From an uncultured Anaerolineae bacterium (GTDB lineage: Bacteria > Chloroflexota > Anaerolineae > Aggregatilineales > Phototrophicaceae), in NCBI GenBank assembly GCA_937995825.1, contig CALKJO010000013.1, forward strand, positions 17,589 through 81,588: 64,000 nt of DNA, given 5' to 3'. The first letter of the stretch is position 1, and every line of letters starts with the position of its first letter. The position numbers and the translations under genes were made by a program. Positions 7,532-22,932 of the stretch are shown piece after piece. The notes beneath the pieces are model-generated. The model was given only the letters and a program-made list of their open reading frames with translations. It was not told the origin of the DNA and searched no databases.

Positions 7532-9433
7532 ATGACATGCGCTCCTGTTGTCGATACCAGCCGCAGTCCGTTTGCAAAACTGCGCGCCGTCTCCGTCAAT
7601 GCCGTCATACTGACCGATCATTTCTGGGCGGGGCGCCGCCAGCTCAACCGCGAGGTGATCATCCCCGGTCAGGCGCGCCTGTGCGAGGCTACTGGACGAG
7701 TCGATAACCTGCGCGTCGCGAGTGGGCGCAAAGCGGGGCATTTCGTCGGGTGGTTTTTTAATGACTCGGACATTTACAAGCTGCTCGAAGCGGCGAGCTG
7801 GCAGCTTGCCGGCTCGAATGACCCGGAATTGAACGCGCTGGTTGATGGGCTGATCGACGAGGTGGCAGCGGCGCAGCAGCCCGACGGCTATCTGAACAGC
7901 TATTTCATGGGTGAGCGCGCCGAGCGCCGCTGGACAAACTTCGATTACCACGAGATGTACTGCGCCGGTCACCTGATTCAGGCGGCGGTCGCCCATTTTC
8001 GGGCGACGGGCAAGCGCAGTCTGCTGGACGTGGCGATTCGCTTCGCCGATCACATCTGCGCGCGCTTCGGAGCTGAAGATCAGGGTAAAGTCTTCGGCAC
8101 GGATGGTCACCCGGAAATCGAGATGGCGCTGGTCGAGCTTGACCGCGTCACCGGCGACCGAAAGTATCTCGATCAGGTGAAATACTTTATTGATGTGCGC
8201 GGTTATGGCAAACTGGGCAGGGCGTTTGGGCGCTTCGAGTCGTCGTACCATCAGGATCGCGTCCCGTTCCGCGAAATGACGCGGCTTGAAGGGCATTCTG
8301 TGCGTGCAGTGTACCTCAACTGCGGCGCGGCTGATCTGTATGCCGAAACGGGCGAACCCGCGCTTCATGAGGCGCTCGAACGCATGTGGTCGAGCATGAC
8401 GACGCGCCAAATGTACATCAACGGCGGGCTGGGTTCGCGCTATGAGAACGAGGGCTTCGGCACGGACTACGAACTGCCTCCCGGACGCGCCCATACGGAG
8501 ACCTGCGCCAGTGTCGCTAACTTCATGTGGAACTGGCGGATGCTGCTGATCGACGCTGACGGGCGCTATGGCGATCTGATGGAGCTGGCGCTCTATAACA
8601 GCGTACTATCTGGGATTTCGCTCGATGGCACTGCCTACTTTTACCAGAATCCGCTGCTGGATGACGGCGCGCACCGCCGCCAGCAGTGGTTCCCGGTCGC
8701 GTGCTGCCCTGCCAATGTCTCGCGGACGCTGGCATCGCTGCCCGGCTATCTTTACACTGTAAGCGATAACGCTGTCTGGTTGCATCACTTCGCCCGCAGT
8801 CAGGCAAACCTAACTCTGCCAGATGGACGCGCCGTGTCGCTTATACAGGAGACAGAATATCCCTGGGATGGCAAAGTCACTATAATGGTCGGCACAGCCG
8901 GAAACTTTGCTATGAAGATGCGCATCCCCGGCTGGGTGGGCGCAGGCTGGACGCTGACGGTCAGCGGTGCGCCGGTCGATCAGGCGGTCGTCAGGGGCTA
9001 TGCGACCATCTCGCGGGAATGGAGTGCGGGCGACCGCATCGAACTGCACCTGCCAATGCCCGTTGAGCGCATCGAGAGCCACCCATTCGCGGTGGATAAT
9101 CAGAATCGCGTCGCGCTGATGCGCGGACCTATCCTCTACTGCATCGAGGCAGTCGATCATCCGGGAGTTGATGTGCGGCTGTTCGCGCTGCCCGATCAGG
9201 CAGCGCTGACGGCGGACTTTGATCCCGACCTGGTGGGCGGAGTCAGCGTAGTGCATGGCGAGGCGATCATCTCGGACGCCGATCTCGCCTGGGATGGGAA
9301 GGCGCTTTATCGTCGTTATACCACCGCATCAGCCGCTGCATCCTTCAAACGGACGCCCCTGAAAGCGATCCCGTATTTCGCCTGGGCGAACCGCGATCCG
9401 GGGCCGATGATGGTTTGGCTGCGCCGGGCATAA
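7532..9433 (+). CDS. GH127 beta-L-arabinofuranosidase-like glycoside hydrolase
   Basis: A 633-residue protein with the whole GH127 layout: an (alpha/alpha)6 barrel followed by beta-sandwich domains. The catalytic residues known from Bifidobacterium HypBA1 can be placed. Glu307 in YENEGFG is the acid/base, Glu323 and Cys325 (ETCAS) and Cys391/Cys392 (ACCPAN) form the zinc site, and Cys391 is the nucleophile. The spacing of 16 residues between the two glutamates equals that of HypBA1. There is no signal peptide, so it probably works in the cytoplasm on imported arabino-oligosaccharides. It sits directly behind the decayed sugar permease genes and is itself undamaged. Substrate is inferred; other GH127 members act on different sugars. 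Confidence 0.88.
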   Translation: MTCAPVVDTSRSPFAKLRAVSVNAVILTDHFWAGRRQLNREVIIPGQARLCEATGRVDNLRVASGRKAGHFVGWFFNDSDIYKLLEAASWQLAGSNDPELNALVDGLIDEVAAAQQPDGYLNSYFMGERAERRWTNFDYHEMYCAGHLIQAAVAHFRATGKRSLLDVAIRFADHICARFGAEDQGKVFGTDGHPEIEMALVELDRVTGDRKYLDQVKYFIDVRGYGKLGRAFGRFESSYHQDRVPFREMTRLEGHSVRAVYLNCGAADLYAETGEPALHEALERMWSSMTTRQMYINGGLGSRYENEGFGTDYELPPGRAHTETCASVANFMWNWRMLLIDADGRYGDLMELALYNSVLSGISLDGTAYFYQNPLLDDGAHRRQQWFPVACCPANVSRTLASLPGYLYTVSDNAVWLHHFARSQANLTLPDGRAVSLIQETEYPWDGKVTIMVGTAGNFAMKMRIPGWVGAGWTLTVSGAPVDQAVVRGYATISREWSAGDRIELHLPMPVERIESHPFAVDNQNRVALMRGPILYCIEAVDHPGVDVRLFALPDQAALTADFDPDLVGGVSVVHGEAIISDADLAWDGKALYRRYTTASAAASFKRTPLKAIPYFAWANRDPGPMMVWLRRA

Positions 9434-9753
9434 CGCAGATAGGGCTGTTTGGAACCAGTTGCCGACCGTCCTCACTGCGGGGCGTTTCTGAGTTGCTCAG
9501 CAGTGCATCCGGTGGTTATCCCGCACACCCGATGATGCACGGGATCATGCCATCGCTGCCGCCGGAGCAGTTCCGAGACGCTGCTGAAAAGTCGCCTGCG
9601 CTGGCGGGCAGCGATCCACACCAGTTGAACCAACTGCTTGAGCGCCTGTGTCAGGGTGAGGCGACTGCTGTGGAAAGCCAAGCGCAGCGGCTCAGGCAGC
9701 ACCCGGCGCGGCTGCTTGCCGCCATGACCCGCCGAGTCGGCTGCCGAGTTTAT
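9434..9753. other. gap without a recognisable gene
   Basis: About 320 bp between GH127 and the end of the DHOD-like gene. Frames are open on both strands but none shows a start with a ribosome site, a known motif or coding-like composition. It may be the relic of a lost gene or mobile element, but I cannot show that. Confidence 0.4.
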
Positions 9754-9781
9754 GGGGGCGCAGGTGATCCGCTGCGCCCCC
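9754..9781 (-). terminator. hairpin terminator behind the DHOD-like gene
   Basis: GGGGGCGCAG (9754-9763) and CTGCGCCCCC (9772-9781) form a perfect 10-bp stem with an 8-nt loop, 10 nt after the stop codon of the reverse-strand gene. There is no U-run, so intrinsic termination would be weak. Confidence 0.55.
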
Positions 9782-9791
9782 AAGCTCAGCT

Positions 9792-10796
9792 TTACAGCGG
9801 CGCCTCCGTCCGATAATAGGTCAGCGCCTTCATATACTGTGCGCGCTCAAAGGCGGTCGGATCAGGGCAGTTGATCTGGCTGAGCGCGCCGCGCATCTGC
9901 GCCACCGACTCATACTCGTTCTGATCCATCCACTCGACCAACTCGCGCTCGACCACGCGCAGATAATCGATGCCGTTTTTCAGCAGCGCCGACGCCATCA
10001 TCGTCACCTGCGCGCCCGCCAGCAGCAGCTTGACCGCGTCTGTCCCATGATGGACGCCGCCGGTTGCCGCCAGTTCAGCGCGGACGCGCCCGAACAGGAT
10101 GGCGATCCAGCGCAGCGGCAGCCGCAGCGACTGCGGCGTACTGAGCAGGACATTCGGGCGCACCTCCAGATGCTCCAGGTCGATGTCCGGCTGGTAGAAG
10201 CGGTTGAACAGCACCAGCGCCCGCGCCCCCGCGCCATCAAACTGCTTCGCCATGTTCGCCATGTTGCTGAAGAATGGGCTGAGCTTGACAGCCACCGGCA
10301 CCTGCACCGCTGCGCAGACGGCGCGCACGATCTCGAGGTCGCGCGCCTCGACCTCGGAGCCGGGCAGATCGGGATCGGTCGGGATGGCGTAGAGGTTGAG
10401 TTCGAGCGCGTCCGCGCCCGCCTCAACCATCTGCGCCGCGAATTTGACCCAGCGCCCCGGCGTCGTCCCGTTCAAGCTGGCGATGATCGGAATGTCCACC
10501 GACGCTTTCGCCTCCTGAATCAGCTTGAGATAGCCGACCGGATCGGCGTGATACTCACGCGGGGACGGGAAATACGACAGCGCCTCAGCATAGCTCTCTG
10601 TCCCGCGCGTCAGATGGAACTCGAGCGCCGTCTGCTCAAGGCGAATCTGTTCCTCAAACAGCGAATACAGCACGACCGCGCCCGCGCCTGCATCCTCCAG
10701 GCGCTTGATGCCAGCGAGCTTCTCCGACAAGGGCGACGCCGAGGCGACCAGCGGTGAACGCAGCGGCAGCCCGAGATAGGTGGTGGATAGGTTCAT
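9792..10796 (-). CDS. dihydroorotate-dehydrogenase-like flavoprotein coupled to nifJ
   Basis: A 334-residue TIM-barrel protein of the DHOD superfamily, starting MNLSTTYLGLPLRSPLVAS at ATG 10796. The FMN-site elements are present (PVAVKLSPFF, ATGGVHHGTDAVKLLLAGA). The usual NxSCPN substrate motif is replaced by LNLYAIPTDPDLPGSEVE, so it is unlikely to be a standard pyrimidine enzyme. The start follows the stop of the pyruvate:ferredoxin oxidoreductase by a single base, so the two are translationally coupled. A role linked to ferredoxin or pyruvate metabolism is suggested by this arrangement only. No pyr genes are nearby. Confidence 0.8.
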   Translation of the reverse strand: MNLSTTYLGLPLRSPLVASASPLSEKLAGIKRLEDAGAGAVVLYSLFEEQIRLEQTALEFHLTRGTESYAEALSYFPSPREYHADPVGYLKLIQEAKASVDIPIIASLNGTTPGRWVKFAAQMVEAGADALELNLYAIPTDPDLPGSEVEARDLEIVRAVCAAVQVPVAVKLSPFFSNMANMAKQFDGAGARALVLFNRFYQPDIDLEHLEVRPNVLLSTPQSLRLPLRWIAILFGRVRAELAATGGVHHGTDAVKLLLAGAQVTMMASALLKNGIDYLRVVERELVEWMDQNEYESVAQMRGALSQINCPDPTAFERAQYMKALTYYRTEAPL

Positions 10797-10797
10797 C

Positions 10798-14355
<3,558 letters not shown>

Positions 14356-14466
14356 CTTCTCTCCTCGGCAGCCCCAATACATCGATCCGGTTTTCCTCTT
14401 ATCATCCCCGAAAGGCGTCGATCTCGTTAGTGACAGGCGTAACCTGATCAGGGGAACATTCCGCGT

Positions 14467-14472
14467 TATAAT
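14467..14472 (+). promoter_or_regulatory. -10 box of the transketolase promoter
   Basis: A perfect TATAAT lies 42 nt before the GTG start of tkt. No good -35 is seen at 17 nt (CTGATC), so only the -10 element is called. Confidence 0.5.
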
Positions 14473-14513
14473 ATCGGGCTTGATTGAGCGCTTCACATCA
14501 CGGAGGATAAATT

Positions 14514-16529
14514 GTGACCCTCACGCTTGACCTACAGACCTTAGCCATCAACACGATCCGCACGCTCTCGATTGACGCAGTGCAGAAAGCCAACAGCGGA
14601 CATCCGGGCTTGCCGTTGGGCGCTGCGCCGATGGCGTTCACCCTATGGACGCGCTTTCTGCGCCACAATCCGCACAATCCGGCGTGGGCGAACCGCGACC
14701 GCTTCATCCTCAGCGCCGGGCACGGATCGATGCTGATTTACGCCCTGCTCTATCTGACCGGCTACGACGTCACGCTGGATGATCTCAAAGCCTTTCGTCA
14801 GTGGGGCAGCAAGACCGCCGGACATCCCGAATACGGACACACGCCCGGCGTTGAGACGACGACCGGTCCGCTTGGACAGGGCGCAGCGAACGCCGTCGGT
14901 TTTGCGCTGGCGGAAGCCTATCTCGCGTCCTACTTCAATCGTCCGGGCTTTCCGCTGGTCGATCACTACACCTACGCGCTGGTCAGCGACGGCGATCTGA
15001 TGGAAGGCGTCAGCGCTGAAGCCGGATCGCTGGCGGGGCATTGGGGCTTGGGCAAGCTGATCTATCTGTATGACAGCAACGATGTGACCCTCGACGGCAG
15101 CGCCGAGATGACCTTCACCGAAGACGTGGCGGCGCGCTACCGCGCCTACGGCTGGCACACGCTGACGGTTGACGATGGCAACGACGTGGAGGCGATTGCC
15201 GCCGCCATCGAACAGGCGCGCGCCGTGACCGATCAGCCGTCGCTGATCACGATCAAGACGATCATCGGCTATGGCAGCCCGAACAAAGCCGGCTCGAATA
15301 AAGCGCACGGATCGCCGCTCGGCGCGGATGAGGTCAAGCTGACCAAACAGGCGCTCGGCTTCCCGCCCGATCAGGACTTTTACGTGCCGGGCGAGGCGCT
15401 GGAGCTGTTCCGCAGCGCCATTGACACTGGCACGAAGCTGGAAGCTGAATGGAACGCCCTGCTTGAGCGCTATCGCGCTGCCTATCCCGATCTGGGCGCG
15501 GAGTGGGATCGGCTGATGGCGGGCGAGCTGCCGCCCGGCTGGGACGCCGATATTCCGATCTTCGGCGCAGACAAAAAGATCGCCACCCGCAATGCCAGTG
15601 GGCAGGTGCTGAACGCGATTGCCGCCAAAGTCCCAACCATGATCGGCGGCGACGCCGATTTATCCGAAAGCACCAAGACGCTGCTGAAAAACGCCGCCAG
15701 CACCGGGCGCGGTCAGCCGGCGGCGCGCAATGTCCGCTTTGGCGTCCGCGAACACGCGATGGGATCGATTGCCAACGCGCTGGCGCTGCACGGCGGGATC
15801 GTCAAGCCGTTCACTGCGACCTTTCTCACTTTCAGCGACTACATGCGCCCCGCCATCCGGCTCGGCGCGCTGATGAACATCGCGCCGATCTACGTCTTCA
15901 CCCATGACAGCATCGGCTTGGGCGAGGACGGGCCCACCCATCAGCCGGTTGAGCATGTCATGTCGCTGCGCCTGATCCCCAATCTGCACACCTTCCGCCC
16001 CGCCGATGCCAACGAGACGGCGGGCGCATGGGCGGCGGCGATGCGCGCGGATAAGGCGTGCGCGCTGATCTTCACACGCCAGGACTTGCCCGTCCTGACC
16101 GGCGAGGGCATCGGCGGGGTGAGCGCGATCCATGCCGGCGTTGCGCGCGGCGGCTACGTGCTGGCGCAGAGCGGCACAGGCACGCCCGACGTGATCCTGA
16201 TGAGCAGCGGCAGCGAGGTTCACATCGCGCATGAGGCGTATACCGCGCTGGCGGGCGCGGGCGTCAATGTCCGGCTGGTGTCGCTGCCGTGCTGGTCACT
16301 GTTCGACGCGCAGGACGCCGACTACCGCGAGAGCGTCCTGCCCGCCAGCGTGACCCGCCGCGTCAGCATTGAAGCGGGCGTGACGCTCGGCTGGCAGAAA
16401 TATGTTGGGCTGCACGGCGTGGCGATTGGCGTGGACAAATTCGGGGCGAGCGCGCCATATCAAAAAATCTACGAGGAATACGGGCTGACCGCAAATGCCG
16501 TAATCGCGGCGGCGCAGGGGCTGCTATAA
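14514..16529 (+). CDS. tkt: transketolase
   Basis: A 671-residue thiamine-diphosphate enzyme of the pentose phosphate pathway that transfers two-carbon ketol units. The start is GTG 14514, behind GGAGGAT. Family motifs are complete: [39 protein letters not shown], the cofactor motif [19 protein letters not shown], the pyrimidine domain with DLSESTK and [28 protein letters not shown], and the C-terminal domain. Length is normal. It stands alone with its own promoter and a hairpin behind it; rpiB, a partner in the same pathway, lies far away at 59.1 kb. Confidence 0.97.
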   Translation: MTLTLDLQTLAINTIRTLSIDAVQKANSGHPGLPLGAAPMAFTLWTRFLRHNPHNPAWANRDRFILSAGHGSMLIYALLYLTGYDVTLDDLKAFRQWGSKTAGHPEYGHTPGVETTTGPLGQGAANAVGFALAEAYLASYFNRPGFPLVDHYTYALVSDGDLMEGVSAEAGSLAGHWGLGKLIYLYDSNDVTLDGSAEMTFTEDVAARYRAYGWHTLTVDDGNDVEAIAAAIEQARAVTDQPSLITIKTIIGYGSPNKAGSNKAHGSPLGADEVKLTKQALGFPPDQDFYVPGEALELFRSAIDTGTKLEAEWNALLERYRAAYPDLGAEWDRLMAGELPPGWDADIPIFGADKKIATRNASGQVLNAIAAKVPTMIGGDADLSESTKTLLKNAASTGRGQPAARNVRFGVREHAMGSIANALALHGGIVKPFTATFLTFSDYMRPAIRLGALMNIAPIYVFTHDSIGLGEDGPTHQPVEHVMSLRLIPNLHTFRPADANETAGAWAAAMRADKACALIFTRQDLPVLTGEGIGGVSAIHAGVARGGYVLAQSGTGTPDVILMSSGSEVHIAHEAYTALAGAGVNVRLVSLPCWSLFDAQDADYRESVLPASVTRRVSIEAGVTLGWQKYVGLHGVAIGVDKFGASAPYQKIYEEYGLTANAVIAAAQGLL

Positions 16530-16540
16530 ATGACACCGAC

Positions 16541-16571
16541 GCGCCGGAGGCGAACTTTGAACCTCCGGCGC
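16541..16571 (+). terminator. hairpin terminator of tkt
   Basis: GCGCCGGAGG and CCTCCGGCGC form a perfect 10-bp GC-rich stem with an 11-nt loop, 11 nt behind the tkt stop codon. No U-run follows. Confidence 0.6.
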
Positions 16572-16603
16572 GCAGATCGTGTATTGACTAATATTAACGA
16601 TTA

Positions 16604-16632
16604 TTGGCATCGCTTCTGAGACGAACTATAAT
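16604..16632 (+). promoter_or_regulatory. sigma-70-type promoter of the oppDF operon
   Basis: TTGGCA (5 of 6), a 17-nt spacer and a perfect TATAAT. It is the best consensus promoter in the window. A leader of about 140 nt follows before the oppD start. Confidence 0.7.
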
Positions 16633-16781
16633 CTTCGCACGTTTCCGTTTTAATCATGACAACCGGACAGCGTTTTCGCCGCGGTTGATTGGCATTCAAT
16701 TATTGACCGACCCAGCGCGTCCTTCATCTTGGGCAGCGCGCCAGGGCAGAAGCAAAAATCGAGGGTTCAGGAGGGAATGGA

Positions 16782-17810
16782 TTGGGCATCTTGATGGAAG
16801 TCAAAAACCTTGTGACAAGGTTTTATACCCAGGAAGGCACGGTCTACGCCGTCAATGATGTCTCGTATCAACTGCAAGAGGGCGAGACACTGGGTGTCGT
16901 GGGAGAGAGCGGCAGCGGCAAGAGCGTTCACGCGCTGTCGATCATGCGCCTGATCCCCAGTCCGCCGGGCAAAATCGAAGGGGGCGAAGTCATCTTCAAG
17001 GGGCGCGATCTGCTCAAGCTCTCGAATGACGAGATACGGCTGGTGCGCGGGGCAGATATCGCCATGATCTTCCAAGACCCCATGACCTCGCTCAATCCGG
17101 TGCTGACCATCGGCACGCAGATCACCGAGGCGCTCAAGCTGCACCTGGGCATGGGCGACAAGGAAGCCAATGACCGCGCCGCCGAGCTGCTCACGATGGT
17201 CGGCATCCCAGATGCAAAAAAACGCTTGAAGAACTATCCGCATCAGTTTTCGGGCGGGATGCGTCAGCGTGTGATGATCGCGATGGCGCTCTCGTGCAAT
17301 CCCAAGCTGCTGATTGCCGATGAGCCGACAACCGCACTGGACGTGACTATTCAGGCGCAGATTCTCGACCTGGTGCGCCGCCTCAAAGACCAGTTCGGCA
17401 TGGCGATCATCTGGATCAGCCACGACCTGGGCGTGGTCGCGGGCTTGGCGGACACCGTGCAGGTCATGTACGGCGGGCAGGTGGTCGAGCGCGGATCGGC
17501 GGAGGAAGTCTTCAAGAACACGCGCCATCCGTACACGCTCGGTCTGCTCAAGTCGCTGCCGCGCCACGACACGCGGCAGCACGGCGAAAAACTGACGCAG
17601 ATCGAAGGTTCGCCGCCGGACATGCGCATCCTGCCGAAAGGCTGTCCATTCTTCGCCCGCTGCGCCTTCCGCATCCCCGGAAAATGCGATGAGGAGCGCC
17701 CACCGCTGGTCGCTGTGCCGGGCGATCCGGTCGATCATGTCAAGGCGTGCTTTGTCGATGTCAAATCCGGTCAGCTCTATGAGCAGTTAGGAGTGCAGCA
17801 ACATGCCTAA
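16782..17810 (+). CDS. oppD: peptide/nickel ABC transporter ATP-binding protein (OppD/DppD)
   Basis: ATPase of an oligopeptide or dipeptide importer. Start TTG 16782 with AGGAGGG 6 nt upstream; an ATG at 16794 is an alternative. Visible motifs are Walker [10 protein letters not shown]-loop [10 protein letters not shown], signature FSGGMRQR, Walker [13 protein letters not shown] and the H-loop WISHDLG. The C-terminal oligopeptide-transporter domain has its cysteines in [18 protein letters not shown], the motif often linked to an Fe-S site. It overlaps oppF by 8 bp. No permease or binding protein is in this operon; an oppA/B/C set without ATPases lies at 37.2-41.0 kb and may be the partner. Confidence 0.93.
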   Translation: MGILMEVKNLVTRFYTQEGTVYAVNDVSYQLQEGETLGVVGESGSGKSVHALSIMRLIPSPPGKIEGGEVIFKGRDLLKLSNDEIRLVRGADIAMIFQDPMTSLNPVLTIGTQITEALKLHLGMGDKEANDRAAELLTMVGIPDAKKRLKNYPHQFSGGMRQRVMIAMALSCNPKLLIADEPTTALDVTIQAQILDLVRRLKDQFGMAIIWISHDLGVVAGLADTVQVMYGGQVVERGSAEEVFKNTRHPYTLGLLKSLPRHDTRQHGEKLTQIEGSPPDMRILPKGCPFFARCAFRIPGKCDEERPPLVAVPGDPVDHVKACFVDVKSGQLYEQLGVQQHA

Positions 17811-18852
17811 TGCCGCCGCGACAACAGCGCCCGCCGCTGCCAAAGCGAGCAGCAACGGTCGCGAAGTCTTATTAGAAGTCAAAAATCTCAAGAAATATTT
17901 CCCGATCACCGCTGGGATCATCCTCCAGCGCCAGGTCGGCGCGGTCAAGGCGGTCGATGATATCAGCTTCCGCGTCTACAAAGGGGAAACGCTCGGCTTG
18001 GTGGGCGAGTCCGGCTGCGGCAAAAGCACGACCGGGCGCACCGTCCTTCAGCTTTACAAGCCGACCGCCGGCAGCGTCGTCTTTGAAGGCAAGGAACTGA
18101 CCACCCTGCCCGCGCCAGAGCTGCGCAAGATGCGCAAGCGCATGCAGATGATCTTCCAAGACCCGTTCGCGTCGCTCAATCCGCGCATGTCGGTCGGCAA
18201 CATCGTGAGCGAGCCGCTGCGTATCCACAACGTGATTCAGAACAAGAATGAGCTGCAGGAATATGTTGAGCGGCTGCTGGAGCGCGTCGGGCTGAATCCC
18301 TACTACGTCAACCGCTATCCGCACGAGTTCTCCGGCGGTCAGCGCCAGCGCATCGGCATCGCCCGCGCCTTGGCGCTCAATCCGAGCTTCATCGTCGCCG
18401 ATGAGCCGATCTCGGCGCTGGACGTGTCGATTCAGGCGCAAGTCGTCAACCTGCTGGAAGAACTCCAAGATGAGTTTAACCTGACCTATCTGTTCATCGC
18501 CCATGATCTGAGCATGGTGCGCCATATCTGCGACCGTGTGGCAGTGATGTATCTGGGCAAGATCGTCGAGCTGGGCCCTGTCGATGAGGTGTACGACAAT
18601 CCGCTGCACCCGTATACGCAGTCGCTGTTGTCCGCCGTGCCAGTCCCCGATCCGCTGATCGAGAAGCGCCGTCAGCGCATCATCCTGACCGGCGATGTGC
18701 CGTCCCCGGCGCGCCCGCCGCTCGGCTGCAACTTCAACACGCGCTGCCCAGTCGCGCTGGCAGGCATCTGCTATCAACAACCCGATCCGGAACTGATCGA
18801 AGTCACGCCGGAGCATTTCGTCGCCTGCCACCGCGTCACGCCGTTCAACTGA
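17803..18852 (+). CDS. oppF: peptide/nickel ABC transporter ATP-binding protein (OppF/DppF)
   Basis: Second ATPase of the pair, 349 residues. It has an Ala-rich N-terminal stretch, then the OppF-type core: Walker [27 protein letters not shown], signature [33 protein letters not shown] and the C-terminal domain with [18 protein letters not shown]. It overlaps the end of oppD, so the pair is translationally coupled and should form the heterodimer that drives the importer. Confidence 0.94.
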   Translation: MPNAAATTAPAAAKASSNGREVLLEVKNLKKYFPITAGIILQRQVGAVKAVDDISFRVYKGETLGLVGESGCGKSTTGRTVLQLYKPTAGSVVFEGKELTTLPAPELRKMRKRMQMIFQDPFASLNPRMSVGNIVSEPLRIHNVIQNKNELQEYVERLLERVGLNPYYVNRYPHEFSGGQRQRIGIARALALNPSFIVADEPISALDVSIQAQVVNLLEELQDEFNLTYLFIAHDLSMVRHICDRVAVMYLGKIVELGPVDEVYDNPLHPYTQSLLSAVPVPDPLIEKRRQRIILTGDVPSPARPPLGCNFNTRCPVALAGICYQQPDPELIEVTPEHFVACHRVTPFN

Positions 18853-18892
18853 CCTGCGGTCTGAAGATGAAGCGGCAGCGATGCGCCTGTTG

Positions 18893-18954
18893 AACGCAGA
18901 GCGCGCAGAGCAAGTAAAAGCTTTTTCTCAGAAAGCCACTGCGTCCTCTGCGTT
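18893..18954. repeat. imperfect inverted repeat (AACGCAGAG type)
   Basis: AACGCAGAG at 18893-18901 pairs with CTCTGCGTT at 18946-18954. The pairing extends imperfectly to about 16 bp per arm (GCGCAG against CTGCGTC) around a less GC-rich centre. It lies between oppF and the nucleoside ABC operon. It resembles the dispersed CTCTGCGTT-type intergenic repeats I recall from many environmental genomes, and may also act as a terminator. Confidence 0.55.
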
Positions 18955-19021
18955 ATGACTTTTCAAAGGCGATTGCCCTGAGCATCCTTCCCCTTCATTT
19001 TTCCCATCGTTAACTCATGGT

Positions 19022-19027
19022 TATAAT
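19022..19027 (+). promoter_or_regulatory. -10 box of the nucleoside ABC operon
   Basis: Perfect TATAAT, 40 nt before the ATPase start at 19068. The -35 region (TTTTCC) is poor, so an activator or another sigma factor is possible. Confidence 0.45.
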
Positions 19028-19067
19028 GACGCCATCGAACTGACCTTCTGGACACATGGAGCGCACG

Positions 19068-20706
<1,639 letters not shown>

Positions 20707-20714
<8 letters not shown>

Positions 20715-22920
20715 TACTGCTCTCAAGCCGCCGCGCGCGCTCGCCCCGGTCGGGCGGGCATGGATGCGCATTTCCCCCAGTATCGCGCCGATCCTCGCCG
20801 TCCTGACCGCGCTGCTGGTCACGGTCGTGTTCATGGTCGTGACCGGCGGGCGCGGCGATGTCGGGCGCGGACTCAATATCGCCGGCACAGCCTACAGCGC
20901 CCTGCTCGAAGGCTCGCTCGGGCTGGCGCTCAACGATGTCGTCTCGCGGGATGACTTCGGCGGGCTGCTGGCGCTGGCGAACGCCGAACCCATCGCCCAA
21001 AGCGATCTGCGCACGCTGGGACGCGACGCCACCCATCTGAACAACTTCGGCGTCGACAATGCGCGGCGCTTCGCGCCGGCGCTCGCCCCCTTCGCTGATC
21101 TAGACGACGACGCGCTCAATACCCTGGCTGCGAGCGTGCCGGAGCTGCGCGGGCTGGGCGCAGATCGGATCGCCGCCTATGCGCCGCTGATCGCCGACCT
21201 CGACGCGCTCGAACGCCCGGCGGTGCGTCAGCTTGCGAGCCAATATGCCGCGCAGACCGCGCTCGACGCCGCCGACCGCGCCGCCATCGAAGCGGCAGCG
21301 CCCTCCGCCGCCGATCTGGACGATGCCGCCCTGCTCGACGCGATCAAACTCGTCCATTCAGCGGGGATCGCCCGGCTGGCGCGGCTGGCGGAGGCGGTCG
21401 TGACGCTGGACAGCGCCGGTATCGCGCTCGACTCCAGCTTCGCCGATCTGCTGGCGCAGATGGGCGCGATCACCAGCAGCACCGGCGCGGTCGTCGGGGC
21501 GTCGAACGCGCGCGCTGCCGCCGCCACCCTCGACCGTCTGACGGCGGCGGGCGTCCCCGACCCGTCCGGGCTGGCGGAGCAGATCGCCATCGTCCGCGCA
21601 TTGTATGACATCAACCTGCTGAATGACCGTGACGTCGCCCACGCGCTCAATACCGAGCTTGAAAGCGCGGTCTCGGACAATCTGATCGTCCGCCGACCGG
21701 GCAACCGCTTGGTCAATGCGCCGGGGGCGAGCCCGGCGGGCATCCTCTACACGGCGGAGGGCAAAGCCGATGTCGCTTTTCTACGGATCGGCGCGGGATC
21801 GGCGCTGCTGTTCTTCCCAGCGCAGTTGGAAAGCACAATCGTCCGCGCGATCCCGTTCATCATCGCCGGACTCGCCGTCGCGCTCGGCTTCAAAGCCGGC
21901 TTATTCAATATCGGCGCGGAAGGTCAGCTCTACATGGGCGGCTTGCTGGCGGTCTGGATCGGCTTCGCGCCGATGTTTGCTGGTCTGCCAGTGCTAATCC
22001 ACGTCCCATTGATGATCGCCTGCGGGATTCTCGGCGGCGCGCTCTGGGGCGCTGTGCCGGGCTTGCTCAAAGCCTACACCGGCGCGCACGAAGTCATCGT
22101 GACGATCATGCTCAACTACATCGCCATCCGCTTCACCGACTGGATCATCAAATCGACCAACCCGATCATCCTGCTCGACCCAAATGCCAGCACGCCGCGC
22201 ACGCCTTTCATCACGGAGACGGCGATCATGCCGCGCTTCGACGCGATCCCGCCCTGGCTGTTCATCGCGGCGGGGATCGCCGCCGCCCTGCTCAGCCTGT
22301 GGCGCATTCGCGAGCGGCTGACGCCGCAAACGGCGATCCGCTCGGTTGTGATGGGCGCGCTGGTCGCAGTCGGGGGGCTGTTTCTGGCGTGGACGACCGT
22401 GCGCGGTCAGCTTCATATCGGCTTCCTGCTGATGCTGGCTGCCGTCTGGTTCACCGACTGGTTCCTGACGCGCACAACGCCCGGCTTTGAACTGCGCACC
22501 GTTGGCACGAACCCCAACGCCGCCAAATACGCCGGCATGAACGTCCGGCGCAGCATTGTGCTGGCGCTGGCGCTCAGCGGCGGGCTGGCGGGCTTGGCGG
22601 GCAGCATCGAGATTTCGGCGGTGCAGCTCAACATGAAACCGGAGTTCTTCGCGGGCTTGGGCTTCGATGCCATTGCCGTCGCGCTGCTGGCGCGCACGGA
22701 GCCGAAAAACATGATCGTCGCCGGCTTGCTGTGGGGCGCGCTGCTCTCCGGCGCGGGGCTGATGCAGGTGCGCGCCAATATCAGCATCGACCTGGTCAAG
22801 ATCATTCAGGCATTGATCATCATGTTCATCGCAGCGGACGCGATCATTCGCTATCTCTGGCGCATCCCCAAGACCGAAGGCGGCGCGGCGACCTTCACGG
22901 CAAAAGGCTGGGGTGGGTAA
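20707..22920 (+). CDS. nucleoside ABC permease with a large inserted extracytoplasmic domain
   Basis: Permease of 737 residues; relatives are about 350-400. The first helix (residues about 25-47, SIAPILAVLTALLVTVVFMV) is followed by the family's AYSALLEGSLG, and the conserved core resumes at STIVRAIPFIIAGLAVALGF (residue 376 on) with FKAGLFNIGAEGQLYMGG. Between them, about residues 73-370, sits an inserted soluble, Ala/Asp/Leu-rich, probably all-helical domain. After helix 1 it should face outside the membrane. It shows no motif I recognise and may help capture substrate. The rest is normal, with further helices and the loop FELRTVGTNPNAAKYAGMNV. It is coupled to the ATPase upstream and lies 12 nt before the second permease. 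Confidence 0.88.
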
Positions 22921-22932
22921 CAAGGACGAATC

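Noticed and set aside
9415..9816. Possible transposase remnant behind GH127
   Set aside because: Both strands are open, but I could not match any DDE, HUH or helix-turn-helix pattern and see no terminal repeats.
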